64,000 bases of DNA from Agrilactobacillus composti DSM 18527 = JCM 14202 (GTDB taxonomy: Bacteria; Bacillota; Bacilli; Lactobacillales; Lactobacillaceae): positions 1 through 64,000 of the forward strand of contig NZ_AZGA01000070.1 of the NCBI RefSeq assembly GCF_001436375.1, in the 5' to 3' direction. Below the pieces are notes generated by a model, which was not told where the DNA came from, ran no database searches, and saw nothing but the letters and a program-made list of their open reading frames with translations. Positions 1 through 8,070 of the stretch are shown piece after piece (position 1 is the stretch's first letter; every line of letters begins with the position of its first letter). The position numbers and the translations under genes are program-made.

Positions 1-3
1 AAA

Positions 4-44
4 AAGACAAACTACAACTTTAACGAAAAAGTATAGTTTGTCTT
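4..44 (-). terminator. intrinsic terminator for the YtxH/DUF948 transcript
   Basis: Perfect 11-bp arms (AAGACAAACTA at 4-14 and TAGTTTGTCTT at 34-44) are followed on the minus strand by a run of T. It lies downstream of the minus-strand YtxH gene and should end that transcript. Confidence 0.7.
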
Positions 45-52
45 CAATCTGA

Positions 53-78
53 AATCAGCCATGACGGCTGATTTTTTA
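53..78 (+). terminator. intrinsic terminator, plus strand
   Basis: Arms AATCAGCC (53-60) and GGCTGATT (66-73) with a 5-nt loop are followed on the plus strand by a run of T. It probably ends a plus-strand gene that lies left of the window. It stands back to back with the minus-strand terminator at 4-44, so each direction has its own stop. Confidence 0.7.
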
Positions 79-88
79 TTTGCTGAAA

Positions 89-607
89 TCATTCTGGTTT
101 ATCTGCACTTGGTGCTGTTGGTGCGCTAGGCGTTTCTTCGCCAGCTTCTTTGGCTTCTTGAAAAGCCGATTGTACAGTCTCATTGGCAGCCGCATCATTA
201 TTATCGGTGGCATCAATGACAATATCATCATAGTTTTCTTTATCCGTTTTCCCCTTGTTCAGTTGGGTATTAGCGGCGTCAAAGTGGTTGCGTAAATTAG
301 ATGTCACATTGTCAAAAGAGTCCTTAGCTTGGGCGGCTTTTTGATCGAGATCCAAGTCACTTAATGTATCCGACGTTTTATCCAATAATTGACCCAGTTT
401 TTCAGAAGAACTGTCCTTAACATCAGCAGCTGCATCATTGGCGTAATCATAATAAACTTTGCCCCGACTGGTAATTTTATCTTTTAAATCTCTTAGTTTC
501 GCTTGCGTTTCCTCACCAGTTTTAGGCGCCAATAACAATGCGGCACTAAAAGCAGTTGTGGCCCCAAGTACGAAACCTAATAAAAAATGACCTTCATGTT
601 TACTCAT
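89..607 (-). CDS. YtxH domain-containing protein
   Basis: 172 residues. The N-terminus carries one hydrophobic segment (about residues 9-27, GFVLGATTAFSAALLLAP) followed by KTGEET and a long charged, Ala/Asp/Lys-rich helical tail, the usual layout of YtxH proteins (general-stress-associated membrane-anchored proteins of Firmicutes, function unknown). The tail ends in a low-complexity Ala/Pro/Glu stretch. ATG start with GGAGG 9 bases upstream. It lies 25 bp downstream of the DUF948 gene in the same direction; this pairing is common in Firmicutes and suggests a joint envelope role. Confidence 0.85.
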   Translation of the reverse strand: MSKHEGHFLLGFVLGATTAFSAALLLAPKTGEETQAKLRDLKDKITSRGKVYYDYANDAAADVKDSSSEKLGQLLDKTSDTLSDLDLDQKAAQAKDSFDNVTSNLRNHFDAANTQLNKGKTDKENYDDIVIDATDNNDAAANETVQSAFQEAKEAGEETPSAPTAPSADKPE

Positions 608-632
608 ATTACGTTACCTCCAAATTCCAAAC

Positions 633-1058
633 CTATTGTTTACGTGCTCTACGAAAACGGCTAAAGGCGCCAACGCCCCGGGCAACCATGCCCAATTTAC
701 CTGAAGACTCAGCGGCATTGGTGACCCGACTGGCAAGATTTCTAGAACTGGCATTTAAATCTTGCAGGCTTTCGCCTAAGTCTCCAGCAGCTTGAAAGAC
801 GGGGTCAATTTCTTTGACCTTTCCATTGACGTCGTCTAATAGCTTGTTACTTTTATCCAAAAGCCCCTCAACCTGAGTCGATAGCACCTCTGCCTTATTA
901 TTGACAATATCTACTGTTTGGTTCACCAATTTGACACTGCTTTGAAGTTCCGTCATGATCTTGCTGATCTTGGTTAAGAAAACCACAAGGAAAATAACTA
1001 AAATCAAAAAAGCAATCGCTGCGATTAGTGCTGCAATTTCACTACCTGACACATTCAT
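633..1058 (-). CDS. DUF948 domain-containing membrane-anchored protein
   Basis: About 141 residues. One strong transmembrane helix (residues about 8-30, rich in Ile/Leu/Val) is followed by amphipathic helices with Gln, Asn and Asp, typical of DUF948 proteins, which resemble the membrane-proximal part of chemoreceptors but have no signalling domain. The basic C-terminus (FRRARKQ) is probably cytoplasmic. Start choice is uncertain: GGAGG lies only 3 bases before the ATG at 1058; the in-frame GTG at 1052 has 9-base spacing. First gene of a two-gene unit with the YtxH gene. Confidence 0.8.
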   Translation of the reverse strand: MNVSGSEIAALIAAIAFLILVIFLVVFLTKISKIMTELQSSVKLVNQTVDIVNNKAEVLSTQVEGLLDKSNKLLDDVNGKVKEIDPVFQAAGDLGESLQDLNASSRNLASRVTNAAESSGKLGMVARGVGAFSRFRRARKQ

Positions 1059-1191
1059 CAACCTCCGAAATGTTCAATTAATAATTTTAGCATATCATTA
1101 ATTGGCAACGACTACAATTATTGGAAATGCTTTTCTTTCATCTCGCTTGCATGTTAAACTTATTTCTATACTGATTGTCTTGGAGGATATG

Positions 1192-2106
1192 ATGAATTCT
1201 TTATATTTGGCTGCCAAAACCTCGTTGACAGAAAGTTCAATTGCGTCTATTCAGAAGAATACCAACGTTTTCCAGCGCTTATGGCAAGGTATTAACTGGG
1301 AGAATATTCTCGGCAAAATCATTGGCAAGCTGGTCATTATCATTGCCCTATCCATTTTATTTTTCATCTTAAATAAAGTGGGTAAGGCGGTGATCAACCG
1401 GGTCTTTCACCAATACCAGCAAAAGGAAAATTATTCTAAAAATCGCGTAGGTACGATTCACTCCCTGTTAAATAATGCCTATGCTTACTTACTGATCTTC
1501 TTTTACCTTTATGCTATTTTATCCACCATTGGCGTCCCGGTGGGCACCCTAATTGCCGGCGCTGGTATTTTAAGCTTAGCTTTTGGCCTAGGTGCCCAGG
1601 GTTTTGTCAACGATCTGGTCACTGGCTTATTTATTTTAATCGAACAGCAATTTGATGTGGGTGATTTAGTAACTATCGGCACGATTACTGGCAATATTAG
1701 TGCCATTGGCCTGCGGACCACGCAAGTGCGCAGTATCGATGGCACCTTAAACTTCATCCCCAATCGCAATATCACCATCGTTAGCAACAAATCACGAGGT
1801 AACCGTCAAGTTTTAATTAACTTACGGGTCCATAATGATACCGATATCGCCGCTTTAGAACAGCTCATTGAAACGGTCAACAAACACCTGCTCCCAAAAT
1901 ACCCGGCCATCAAACAAGGTCCTGAACTATTGGGCCTGACGGATCTAGGGCATGGTGATTTAGTCTACCAAGTCCAGATGTATACTTTAAACGGCGATGA
2001 CGTCACGATTCAACGTGCCTTCTTAAAGGCTTATCTCGCCGCTTTTAAGAAAGATGGGCTCCAATTGCCCGAATCAGCTTTAAATTTAAACATACCCCCT
2101 AAATAA
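1192..2106 (+). CDS. small-conductance mechanosensitive ion channel (MscS family)
   Basis: About 305 residues. Two to three N-terminal membrane helices lead into a Gly/Ala-rich pore helix (AGAGILSLAFGLGAQGFVNDL) and the MscS beta domain (QFDVGDLVTIG, GTLNFIPNRNI) and a C-terminal alpha/beta domain. Such channels open on membrane tension and release solutes during hypo-osmotic shock. The frame is open from 1102, but GGAGG at 1182-1186 places the start at the ATG at 1192 (or the adjacent 1189). The popT-like gene follows 12 bp downstream, so the two are probably cotranscribed. Confidence 0.9.
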   Translation: MNSLYLAAKTSLTESSIASIQKNTNVFQRLWQGINWENILGKIIGKLVIIIALSILFFILNKVGKAVINRVFHQYQQKENYSKNRVGTIHSLLNNAYAYLLIFFYLYAILSTIGVPVGTLIAGAGILSLAFGLGAQGFVNDLVTGLFILIEQQFDVGDLVTIGTITGNISAIGLRTTQVRSIDGTLNFIPNRNITIVSNKSRGNRQVLINLRVHNDTDIAALEQLIETVNKHLLPKYPAIKQGPELLGLTDLGHGDLVYQVQMYTLNGDDVTIQRAFLKAYLAAFKKDGLQLPESALNLNIPPK

Positions 2107-2118
2107 GGAGATATTTTA

Positions 2119-3024
2119 TTGTCTATCATTAACTTAATCAAAGGTTTTCTCATCGGTGTTGCGCTAGTGATCCCTGGTTTGTCCGGCAGTATTTTTGCCG
2201 TCATTGTTGGTCTTTACGAACCTTTGATCAAGGCCATCAATCAATTCAGACAAAGTCCCAAACAACAACTCCGCTTCTTGACCCCCATTGGCCTGGGCGC
2301 CATTGTGGGTATTCTTTTCTCCACCAAAGTCGTGCTTTGGTTGTCCCAGCGTTTCCCAATTCCCGCCTACGCTTTTTTCTTAGGCTTGGTCTTAGGCATT
2401 ATCCCCTTTATCTGGCGGAAGGTACGAGCCATTGCCTTCACCTGGTGGTACCCCTTGATCACATTGCTGGGTTTCGCCTTAATTTTAGGCCTAACCCAAT
2501 TGGGCAGCGGTCAAGCTGAAAGTTACATTAGTATTAAAGCCTTACAGACTTGGCAAGATGCTGGGCAAATGCTGTTTGCCGGGGGCTTCTCCGTGGCTTT
2601 AATGATTATCCCGGGTATTTCTGGATCGATCATGTTAATGGTCATTTCCCAATATGGCACGGTTTACAATGCCGTGGGGGCCATCGCGGACTTATTGCGG
2701 CATTTACTCAAGGGCAATCTGGTGGCAGCCCAAGGCGATCTGCAAACTGTGGCCTTAATGTTACCCTTTATGGTGGGCGCTTTAGTGGGTACAGTTTTAA
2801 TTGCAAAATTAATGCACTATCTCTTGAAACACTATGAAAGTCAAGTCTACTACGGGGTTTTAGGTGTAGTGGGTGCCGCAGCTATTATTTTATGGCAAAG
2901 CGGCATCACCCCTTATTTACCAAAGACCGGCTGGTTGGACTTGCCCCAACTGGCTTTATTGAGCTTAATGCTTGTCTTAGGCATTTTAGCCACCCTATTC
3001 TTAGATAAACCCAGTTCTAATTAA
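2119..3024 (+). CDS. popT: DUF368 polyprenyl-phosphate translocase (PopT family)
   Basis: 301 residues, TTG start with AAGGAG 8 bases upstream. A polytopic membrane protein with two inverted, similar Gly/Pro/Ser motifs (ALVIPGLSGSIFAVIVGLY near residue 16 and MIIPGISGSIMLMVISQYG near residue 162), the hallmark of DUF368. Members of this family (PopT) recycle undecaprenyl phosphate, the lipid carrier of wall polymer synthesis, from the outer to the inner leaflet. It follows the MscS gene closely, and the wall precursor genes dapH and murI are nearby. Ends at a convergent terminator. Confidence 0.88.
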   Translation: MSIINLIKGFLIGVALVIPGLSGSIFAVIVGLYEPLIKAINQFRQSPKQQLRFLTPIGLGAIVGILFSTKVVLWLSQRFPIPAYAFFLGLVLGIIPFIWRKVRAIAFTWWYPLITLLGFALILGLTQLGSGQAESYISIKALQTWQDAGQMLFAGGFSVALMIIPGISGSIMLMVISQYGTVYNAVGAIADLLRHLLKGNLVAAQGDLQTVALMLPFMVGALVGTVLIAKLMHYLLKHYESQVYYGVLGVVGAAAIILWQSGITPYLPKTGWLDLPQLALLSLMLVLGILATLFLDKPSSN

Positions 3025-3066
3025 AAATGAGGGACCTGACAATTATTGCCGGGTACCCTCATTTTT
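3023..3066. terminator. bidirectional terminator between popT and the Nudix gene
   Basis: Arms AAAAATGAGGG (3023-3033) and CCCTCATTTTT (3056-3066) give a perfect stem with A and T runs on both sides. The two flanking genes converge on it, so it can serve both strands. Confidence 0.85.
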
Positions 3067-3072
3067 AGTCGT

Positions 3073-3501
3073 TTAAAGTTGTGCTTGAATGTATTGGTGA
3101 GCGCGTATTAACACCGCTTTTAGATTATCATAACTCAGTTTGGCCAAGGCTTGATCATAATCAAACCATTCAATATCGCTAATTTCAGCCAATTGTTTGG
3201 TGGTGGTCACATCTGGCGCCACTTGACTGATGTAAAAAATAGAGACCTTGGTCTTGCCATTAGGTAATGGATAAGTAATTTTATCATGAAAAGTGGTATC
3301 CACCGTCACATCTAAGTTAGTTTCTTCTTTAATTTCTCGAACTGCAGCCGCCTCGCCAGTCTCGCCGGCCTCCACATGGCCCTTGGCAAATCCCCAAAAG
3401 TTCCGGTCCTTGCTTTTAACTAGTAGAAATTTCAACGCACCTTTAGCATCGATGGTATAAATCACCGCACCAGTGGCAACTTCCGTATTATTTTCAGTCA
3501 T
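3073..3501 (-). CDS. Nudix hydrolase (bis(5'-nucleosyl)-tetraphosphatase-like)
   Basis: 142 residues. The Nudix box starts at G41 (GHVEAGE) and continues REIKEETN at 55-62, with the catalytic glutamates E59 and E60; the position after EET is Asn where the consensus has Gly. The preceding WGFAKGHVE and the short length resemble Ap4A hydrolases, which remove dinucleoside polyphosphates. Its start overlaps the stop of the upstream deacetylase by 4 bases (ATGA-type), so it is the last gene of the cbpB-dapH-ykuR unit. The exact substrate cannot be read from the sequence. Confidence 0.88.
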   Translation of the reverse strand: MTENNTEVATGAVIYTIDAKGALKFLLVKSKDRNFWGFAKGHVEAGETGEAAAVREIKEETNLDVTVDTTFHDKITYPLPNGKTKVSIFYISQVAPDVTTTKQLAEISDIEWFDYDQALAKLSYDNLKAVLIRAHQYIQAQL

Positions 3502-4640
3502 GCGCCCACCTGCTTATCACGATAACGTAAGAAAGGTTCAATCGCAGCAATGCCCTTACCAATAGCCGCTTCATGGGGAGCTAAGTGATCAGAATGTAAG
3601 GCATAGGGGCTATCTACCCCCAGCCAAAACATGGTGCCCTTGATTTTAGACAGCATAAAGCCAAAGTCTTCCCCAGTCATGGCCGGTTGTGTTTCGATAA
3701 AGTTCACGTTTGGCTGTTTGGTCATGAAATCAATGAAGTTTTTGGTCAATTCTGGATTATTCTCCACGGGTAGATAACCACCTTGATGTAGGTCCAGATC
3801 AGCCTTGCAATCATACATCACTTCTAGGCCAGCCACAATTTCTCGAACCCGTTTTTGAATATGGAGATTCATCTTCTGAGTCAAGGCCCGAATAGTCCCG
3901 TCAATTTGGGCGGTCCCGGCGATCACATTCATCGTTGTGCCCGCTTCAAAATGGCCTAGGGTTACCACGCCACCTTCAATCGGATCCACATTACGGCTGA
4001 CGATGGTTTGCAGTTGCGTCACTAATTCCGCGCCCACAACCACCATATCATTGGCTAAATGCGGATAAGCGGCATGCCCTGACTTACCATGGAGGGTAAT
4101 GTGGATTTCACAAGTTCCAGCAAAAAGTGTCCCTAGGCGGCAGCCAATGGCACCAGTGGGTAATTGGGGATTATCGTGGAGCCCATAAATTTCATCGGGC
4201 AGCCATTCATTTAAAGCCCCACTTTCATAAAGTAATTTGCCGCCGCTGGCATTTTCTTCAGCGGGTTGAAAAATAAACAGAAAATTATGCTCAGGCTGTT
4301 TGCTAGCAAAACTGGACAATAAACCTAAAGCCACGGTCATATGGATATCATGACCGCAAGCATGCATCCGCCCGGGGTGCTTAGAAGCATAGGGTAAGCC
4401 CGTAGCTTCTGTCACTGGCAGGCCATCAATATCCGTCCGATAAGCAATGGTATAATCTGACTTTTTACCGGTAACATGGACTAAAATACCAGTATCATGC
4501 GTTTTGATAGTCAGATTATCTTGGGGGAAGCTTTTAATGATTTTCAATAATAACGCTTGGGTTTCAAACTCTTCTAACCCAATTTCAGGAATTTGGTGTA
4601 ATTCCCGGCGAATTTGAATCAGTTTTTCATCAGACAGCAT
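3498..4640 (-). CDS. ykuR: N-acetyldiaminopimelate deacetylase (M20 peptidase family)
   Basis: 380 residues of an M20-type metallo-amidohydrolase: the metal motif MHACGHDIHM, the PAEE motif with the catalytic Glu pair, and a central dimerisation domain. The position directly after dapH identifies it as the enzyme that removes acetyl from N-acetyl-LL-diaminopimelate in the acetylase route to diaminopimelate and lysine. The frame is open to 4688, but AAGGAG sits before the ATG at 4640, and the extra N-terminal residues (FSAFCYL) do not fit the family. Overlaps the Nudix gene by 4 bases. Confidence 0.92.
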   Translation of the reverse strand: MLSDEKLIQIRRELHQIPEIGLEEFETQALLLKIIKSFPQDNLTIKTHDTGILVHVTGKKSDYTIAYRTDIDGLPVTEATGLPYASKHPGRMHACGHDIHMTVALGLLSSFASKQPEHNFLFIFQPAEENASGGKLLYESGALNEWLPDEIYGLHDNPQLPTGAIGCRLGTLFAGTCEIHITLHGKSGHAAYPHLANDMVVVGAELVTQLQTIVSRNVDPIEGGVVTLGHFEAGTTMNVIAGTAQIDGTIRALTQKMNLHIQKRVREIVAGLEVMYDCKADLDLHQGGYLPVENNPELTKNFIDFMTKQPNVNFIETQPAMTGEDFGFMLSKIKGTMFWLGVDSPYALHSDHLAPHEAAIGKGIAAIEPFLRYRDKQVGA

Positions 4641-4711
4641 GTTGTCGCTCCTTAAATAGCAAAAGGCTGAAAACAAACAGTTCGTCAACAGCCTTGCTAG
4701 TATAGTTAAAT

Positions 4712-5419
4712 TTAGATATTTCTTAAAGCATCTTGTAATTCTGTTTTACTGCGAGTTTTGGCATCAATGGTTTTGATGACTTTAGCGGGTACGCCGGCAA
4801 CTACCGTATTGGCAGCGACGTCTTGGGTCACAATGGCCCCGGCAGCTACAACCGCCCCAGCGCCCACATGGACCCCTTCAATAACCACGGCATTAGCGCC
4901 TACTAAAACGTTGTCCTCAATAATAACTGGCGTTGCGGATGCTGGTTCAACGACACCAGCTAAAACGGCCCCGGCCCCAATATGGCAGTGTTGGCCTACG
5001 GTGGCGCGGCCACCCATGACCACGCCCATATCAATCATGGTATTGGCGCCAATGATGGCGCCAATGTTAATGATGGCCCCCATCATGATGACGGCATTGT
5101 CGCCAATGCTCACTTGGTTACGAATGATAGCCCCAGGTTCAATGCGGGCATTATAAGCCTTCAAATCAGCCAATGGCACTGCTGAATTGCGGGCATTATT
5201 TTCCACATGGGAGCTGGTGATTTTAGCCGCATTAGCTGCCAAAAATGGTTCAACTTCGGCCCAATCCCCGAATAAAACACCAGTTTTAGTTTCTAAGTAA
5301 GATTCGATAGTTTCTGGCACAGCTAAATCAGCCATAACCCCTTTGATGTAAACCTTCACTGGTGTTTGCTTTTTGGCGTTGCCAATGTAATCAATAATTT
5401 CTTGTGCACTTAAAGCCAT
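4712..5419 (-). CDS. dapH: tetrahydrodipicolinate N-acetyltransferase
   Basis: 235 residues. N-terminal alpha/beta domain, then a left-handed beta-helix built of hexapeptide repeats ([46 protein letters not shown]), then the C-terminal AKVI segment. It acetylates tetrahydrodipicolinate with acetyl-CoA in the lysine/diaminopimelate pathway. The full length matches B. subtilis DapH (YkuQ). It is flanked by cbpB and the deacetylase as in B. subtilis (ykuL, ykuQ, ykuR). Confidence 0.96.
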   Translation of the reverse strand: MALSAQEIIDYIGNAKKQTPVKVYIKGVMADLAVPETIESYLETKTGVLFGDWAEVEPFLAANAAKITSSHVENNARNSAVPLADLKAYNARIEPGAIIRNQVSIGDNAVIMMGAIINIGAIIGANTMIDMGVVMGGRATVGQHCHIGAGAVLAGVVEPASATPVIIEDNVLVGANAVVIEGVHVGAGAVVAAGAIVTQDVAANTVVAGVPAKVIKTIDAKTRSKTELQDALRNI

Positions 5420-5448
5420 AAAAAATCTCCCTCATTTTTAACTAAATT

Positions 5449-5922
5449 TTAATCTCGATGATTATCTACTAGAATATCATTTTTATCGAAGTTATGGGCT
5501 AAATAATTTAAACTTTTCATCATTTCACGTCGCGTAATGATTCCCACGAAGTCCTGATGCTTTGATACCACGGGTAAGAAAGCATTATCAACTAGTAGAT
5601 GCAAAATTTCTTCCAAATCATAAGGATTTTCCACCGTCTTCACATTGGTATCCATCACTTGGGCAATCGTGATTTTATCCAGGGGCTGCAAATCGATTTT
5701 ATCCAAGCCTAACATTTGTTCAGTGACCATAGCCATGGTCAATTCCCCTAGAAATTTAGAATTGGCATCCAGTACCGGAATACGGCTATACTTCATTTTG
5801 GTCAATACTAATAAGGCATGGGTCAGCGTATTGGTGCCTTGTACGGAGGCAACTTGGGCTGCCGGGATCAAAAAGTGACGCTTGTTTTCCATTAATAGGG
5901 TTTCAATTGTTTGTGATATCAT
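5449..5922 (-). CDS. cbpB: c-di-AMP-binding CBS protein CbpB (DarB/YkuL)
   Basis: 157 residues made of two CBS domains (about 15-75 and 85-145) with the motif RIPVLDANSKFLGELT in the first and FLPVVSKHQDFVGIITRREMM in the second. Orthologues (B. subtilis DarB, Listeria CbpB) bind c-di-AMP; in the free form they activate the (p)ppGpp synthetase Rel and, in B. subtilis, pyruvate carboxylase. The location before dapH and ykuR is the same as in B. subtilis, which supports orthology. ATG with AAGGAG upstream. A perfect 20-bp palindrome lies 31 bp before the start. Confidence 0.9.
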   Translation of the reverse strand: MISQTIETLLMENKRHFLIPAAQVASVQGTNTLTHALLVLTKMKYSRIPVLDANSKFLGELTMAMVTEQMLGLDKIDLQPLDKITIAQVMDTNVKTVENPYDLEEILHLLVDNAFLPVVSKHQDFVGIITRREMMKSLNYLAHNFDKNDILVDNHRD

Positions 5923-5953
5923 ATATTCTCCTTATTCTTAACACTAAAAATAG

Positions 5954-5973
5954 CTTAACAGAATTCTGTTAAG
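5954..5973. promoter_or_regulatory. perfect 20-bp palindrome upstream of cbpB (putative operator)
   Basis: CTTAACAGAATTCTGTTAAG is its own reverse complement without a single mismatch. It lies between the divergent cbpB and glpF-like genes and close to the cbpB start, where a dimeric regulator would bind. No clear sigma-A promoter could be assigned around it and no known regulator was recognised. Confidence 0.5.
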
Positions 5974-6060
5974 AAAGTAATGCAACTTTTTGAAAAAATT
6001 ACGAACTATTTTCAGCAAAAGGGTAACCGGGACCCTTAAAAATTGAAAAGGTTTTATTTG

Positions 6061-6074
6061 TTAAAACGATAACT
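6061..6074. promoter_or_regulatory. possible cre (CcpA) site before glpF
   Basis: TTAAAACGATAACT fits the cre pattern TGWAARCGYTWNCW at about 12 of 14 positions and lies directly upstream of the predicted -35. Catabolite control of glycerol uptake genes is common in Firmicutes. The match is imperfect, so it is only a candidate. Confidence 0.35.
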
Positions 6075-6079
6075 TGTTA

Positions 6080-6108
6080 TTTACTAAAGCATAAGTATTT
6101 GGTAAGAT
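6080..6108 (+). promoter_or_regulatory. putative promoter of the glycerol facilitator gene
   Basis: -35 TTTACT (6080-6085), 17-bp spacer, -10 TAAGAT (6103-6108). Each hexamer matches the consensus at four positions. The gene starts at 6142 after an AGAGGAGG ribosome site. Confidence 0.45.
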
Positions 6109-6141
6109 GAGTAAGCTATTAATTTAAGAGGAGGCACGCAC

Positions 6142-6870
6142 ATGTATTCATTGAGTGTTCGACTGGCCGCGGAGTTTATTGGAACTGCTTTCATGGTGAT
6201 TTTAGGTAACGGTTCTGTGGCCAACGTCGATCTCAAAGGCACCAAGGGTAACAGTGGTGGTTGGATGATCATCGCCATTGGTTACGGCTGTGGTGTCATG
6301 ATTCCAGCGCTATTATTCGGTAGTATTTCAGGTAACCACATCAATCCAGCCTTTACCTTAGGCTTAGCCTTCAGCGGGTTATTCCCTTGGTCAGAAGTTT
6401 TACCTTACATTTTGGTACAAATGATTGGTGCCATTGTTGGCCAGAGTGTTGTTGTGGCCATGTACAAACCCCATTATGATATCACCGAAGATCCGGAACA
6501 TATCTTGGGGACGTTTTGTACCATTGATGCCACTACCAGTAAGTTAAATGGTTTTATCTCTGAATATGTTGGTACATTTATTTTAGTTTTCTCAGCCTTG
6601 GGTATCACAAAAGCCCCATTTTTCAAAGACAATTTAGGCACCGCCCATCTAGCCCTTGGCTTTTTGGTCATGACCTTAGTCGCTTCACTAGGTGGCCCCA
6701 CAGGACCAGCCTTAAACCCTGCCAGAGATTTAGGCCCAAGAATTTTACATAGCCTACTGCCTCTGAAACACAAAGGGTCCTCCCAATGGGATTACGGTTG
6801 GGTTCCCGTAGTTGCCCCCATTGTTGCAGGTATCTGTGCCATTGCAGTTTATAAAGGTATCTTTTTATAA
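6142..6870 (+). CDS. glpF: glycerol uptake facilitator (MIP / aquaglyceroporin)
   Basis: 242 residues with six predicted membrane helices and the two half-helix NPA motifs of the MIP family (residues 68-70 and 192-194). The second reads NPARD; Asp after NPAR is typical of glycerol-conducting members rather than strict water channels. It allows passive entry of glycerol or similar small solutes. It is a single-gene unit whose stop codon abuts the stop of the convergent phosphoesterase gene with no base between, and no terminator is visible there. No glpK or glpO is in the window. Confidence 0.9.
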   Translation: MYSLSVRLAAEFIGTAFMVILGNGSVANVDLKGTKGNSGGWMIIAIGYGCGVMIPALLFGSISGNHINPAFTLGLAFSGLFPWSEVLPYILVQMIGAIVGQSVVVAMYKPHYDITEDPEHILGTFCTIDATTSKLNGFISEYVGTFILVFSALGITKAPFFKDNLGTAHLALGFLVMTLVASLGGPTGPALNPARDLGPRILHSLLPLKHKGSSQWDYGWVPVVAPIVAGICAIAVYKGIFL

Positions 6871-7392
6871 TCACCGGTTAAATTCAAAATGTAACGCCGG
6901 TACTTTTGCCAGTTGTCGATCATAATAATCGACAACTATTTTTTTAGCTTGGGAATCTACTAACGCATAGGTACCACCAAGGTTTGCATATTGGCCCCGG
7001 GGCTGGCTGATGGAGCCAGGATTGAGCATGAAAACCCCTTGGGTGTATTCGCAGGCCAACTGGTGCGTATGGCCGTAAAATGCAAAATTCGCCCCTGCTT
7101 CTTTGGCCACCGCTAATAAATGATCTAAGCCCAGATTGACGCCATAGTGATGGCCGTGGGTCACAAAAATATGGTCGGCGCCAAATTGTAACTGAGCGGT
7201 GATGGGAAATTCCCGGTCAAAATCCATATTGCCTTGTACGATAGCCGTCATTCGAGCCACCAAAGGGTCATGATAATCCAACTCCGAATCCCCGCAATGG
7301 ATAAAAGCGGTGACCGATGCACTATAATGATCCAATAAGGTTTTTAAAATTTCTTGATCGCCATGATTGTCGCTGACAACTAAGTATTTCAT
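6871..7392 (-). CDS. YfcE/YsnB-type metallophosphoesterase
   Basis: 173 residues. It starts with the metal-binding block VVSDNHGD, followed by HCGDSE, GNMD, THGHHYG and YGHTH, the complete set of motifs of small MJ0936/YfcE phosphodiesterases. The frame runs open to 7524, but the family starts at MKYLVVSDNHG, so the ATG at 7392 is the start; only a weak GGAAG lies upstream. Follows rdgB and murI as in many Firmicutes, although a terminator hairpin lies between rdgB and this gene. Natural substrate unknown. Confidence 0.85.
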   Translation of the reverse strand: MKYLVVSDNHGDQEILKTLLDHYSASVTAFIHCGDSELDYHDPLVARMTAIVQGNMDFDREFPITAQLQFGADHIFVTHGHHYGVNLGLDHLLAVAKEAGANFAFYGHTHQLACEYTQGVFMLNPGSISQPRGQYANLGGTYALVDSQAKKIVVDYYDRQLAKVPALHFEFNR

Positions 7393-7420
7393 CTCAAGCA
7401 CTTCCAATCTATCCTGTTTT

Positions 7421-7449
7421 AAATTAAAAAAGCGGGGCTTACTCCGCTT
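7421..7449 (-). terminator. intrinsic terminator overlapping the rdgB stop
   Basis: On the minus strand AAGCGG (7449-7444) pairs with CCGCTT (7435-7430) and is followed by T residues. The rdgB stop codon lies inside the loop, so termination happens right at the gene end and expression of the downstream phosphoesterase may be reduced. Confidence 0.65.
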
Positions 7450-8056
7450 GATACCATTGTCGCCATTGTTTCTCCAATTCAGCCATGGCTTGGGCCCGAT
7501 GGCTGAGTTGATTCTTTTGAGCACTGGAAATTTCTGCCATAGTTTTGTTTAAATCCGGCAACAAAAATAATGAGTCATAGCCAAAGCCGTTTTCTCCCCG
7601 AGGGAATAATGCGATTTGACCAGCAACTTGCCCAGTGACCACGAGATCTTTTTGCGGTACATTGGGTTTGGCAAATACCAGGTCAGTTTGAAATTTAGCG
7701 CTACGCTTAGCTTCAGGGACACCGGCTAACTCGGTCAATAACTTGGCGTTGTTAGCAGCGTCGTTATGATCACCGGCATAGCGGGCCGAACGCACTCCGG
7801 GTTGGCCATGTAAATAAGCCACCATCAAGCCAGAATCATCTGCCAATACAGGTAGATTCAACGTGGCACTGATCGTATCAGCCTTCAAGCGAGCATTTTC
7901 TTCAAAGGTATGGCCAGTTTCTAAAACATCTTCAATTTCTGGATAGTCTAGTAACGTTTTGACGGTAATGCCATCTTTGGCAAACAGCGCTTTAAATTCT
8001 CTGGCTTTGCCGGGATTTTTGGTGGCAACCACCACCACAGTTGGTAATTCAGTCAT
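7439..8056 (-). CDS. rdgB: XTP/dITP pyrophosphatase (RdgB/HAM1)
   Basis: 205 residues. N-terminal VVVATKNPGKAREF, LADDSGL near the middle and the C-terminal SHRAQAM are the diagnostic motifs of the HAM1 family, which hydrolyses dITP and XTP to monophosphates and keeps non-canonical purines out of DNA. Located 14 bp after murI in the same direction, the usual arrangement in lactobacilli. Its stop codon lies in a terminator hairpin. Confidence 0.95.
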   Translation of the reverse strand: MTELPTVVVVATKNPGKAREFKALFAKDGITVKTLLDYPEIEDVLETGHTFEENARLKADTISATLNLPVLADDSGLMVAYLHGQPGVRSARYAGDHNDAANNAKLLTELAGVPEAKRSAKFQTDLVFAKPNVPQKDLVVTGQVAGQIALFPRGENGFGYDSLFLLPDLNKTMAEISSAQKNQLSHRAQAMAELEKQWRQWYQAE

Positions 8057-8070
8057 ATTGATCCCTCAAT

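Noticed and set aside
1102-1191. 29-codon N-terminal extension of the MscS gene starting from TTG
   Set aside because: A good ribosome site lies before the ATG at 1192, and the extension has none.
4758-5156. 132-codon plus-strand frame opposite dapH, rich in Met, Ala, Thr and Pro
   Set aside because: It is a mirror of the hexapeptide repeats of dapH; composition is unnatural and no ribosome site is present.
7393-7524. N-terminal extension of the phosphoesterase gene
   Set aside because: It overlaps the 3' end of rdgB and its terminator, and the family begins at the MKYLVVSDNHG segment.
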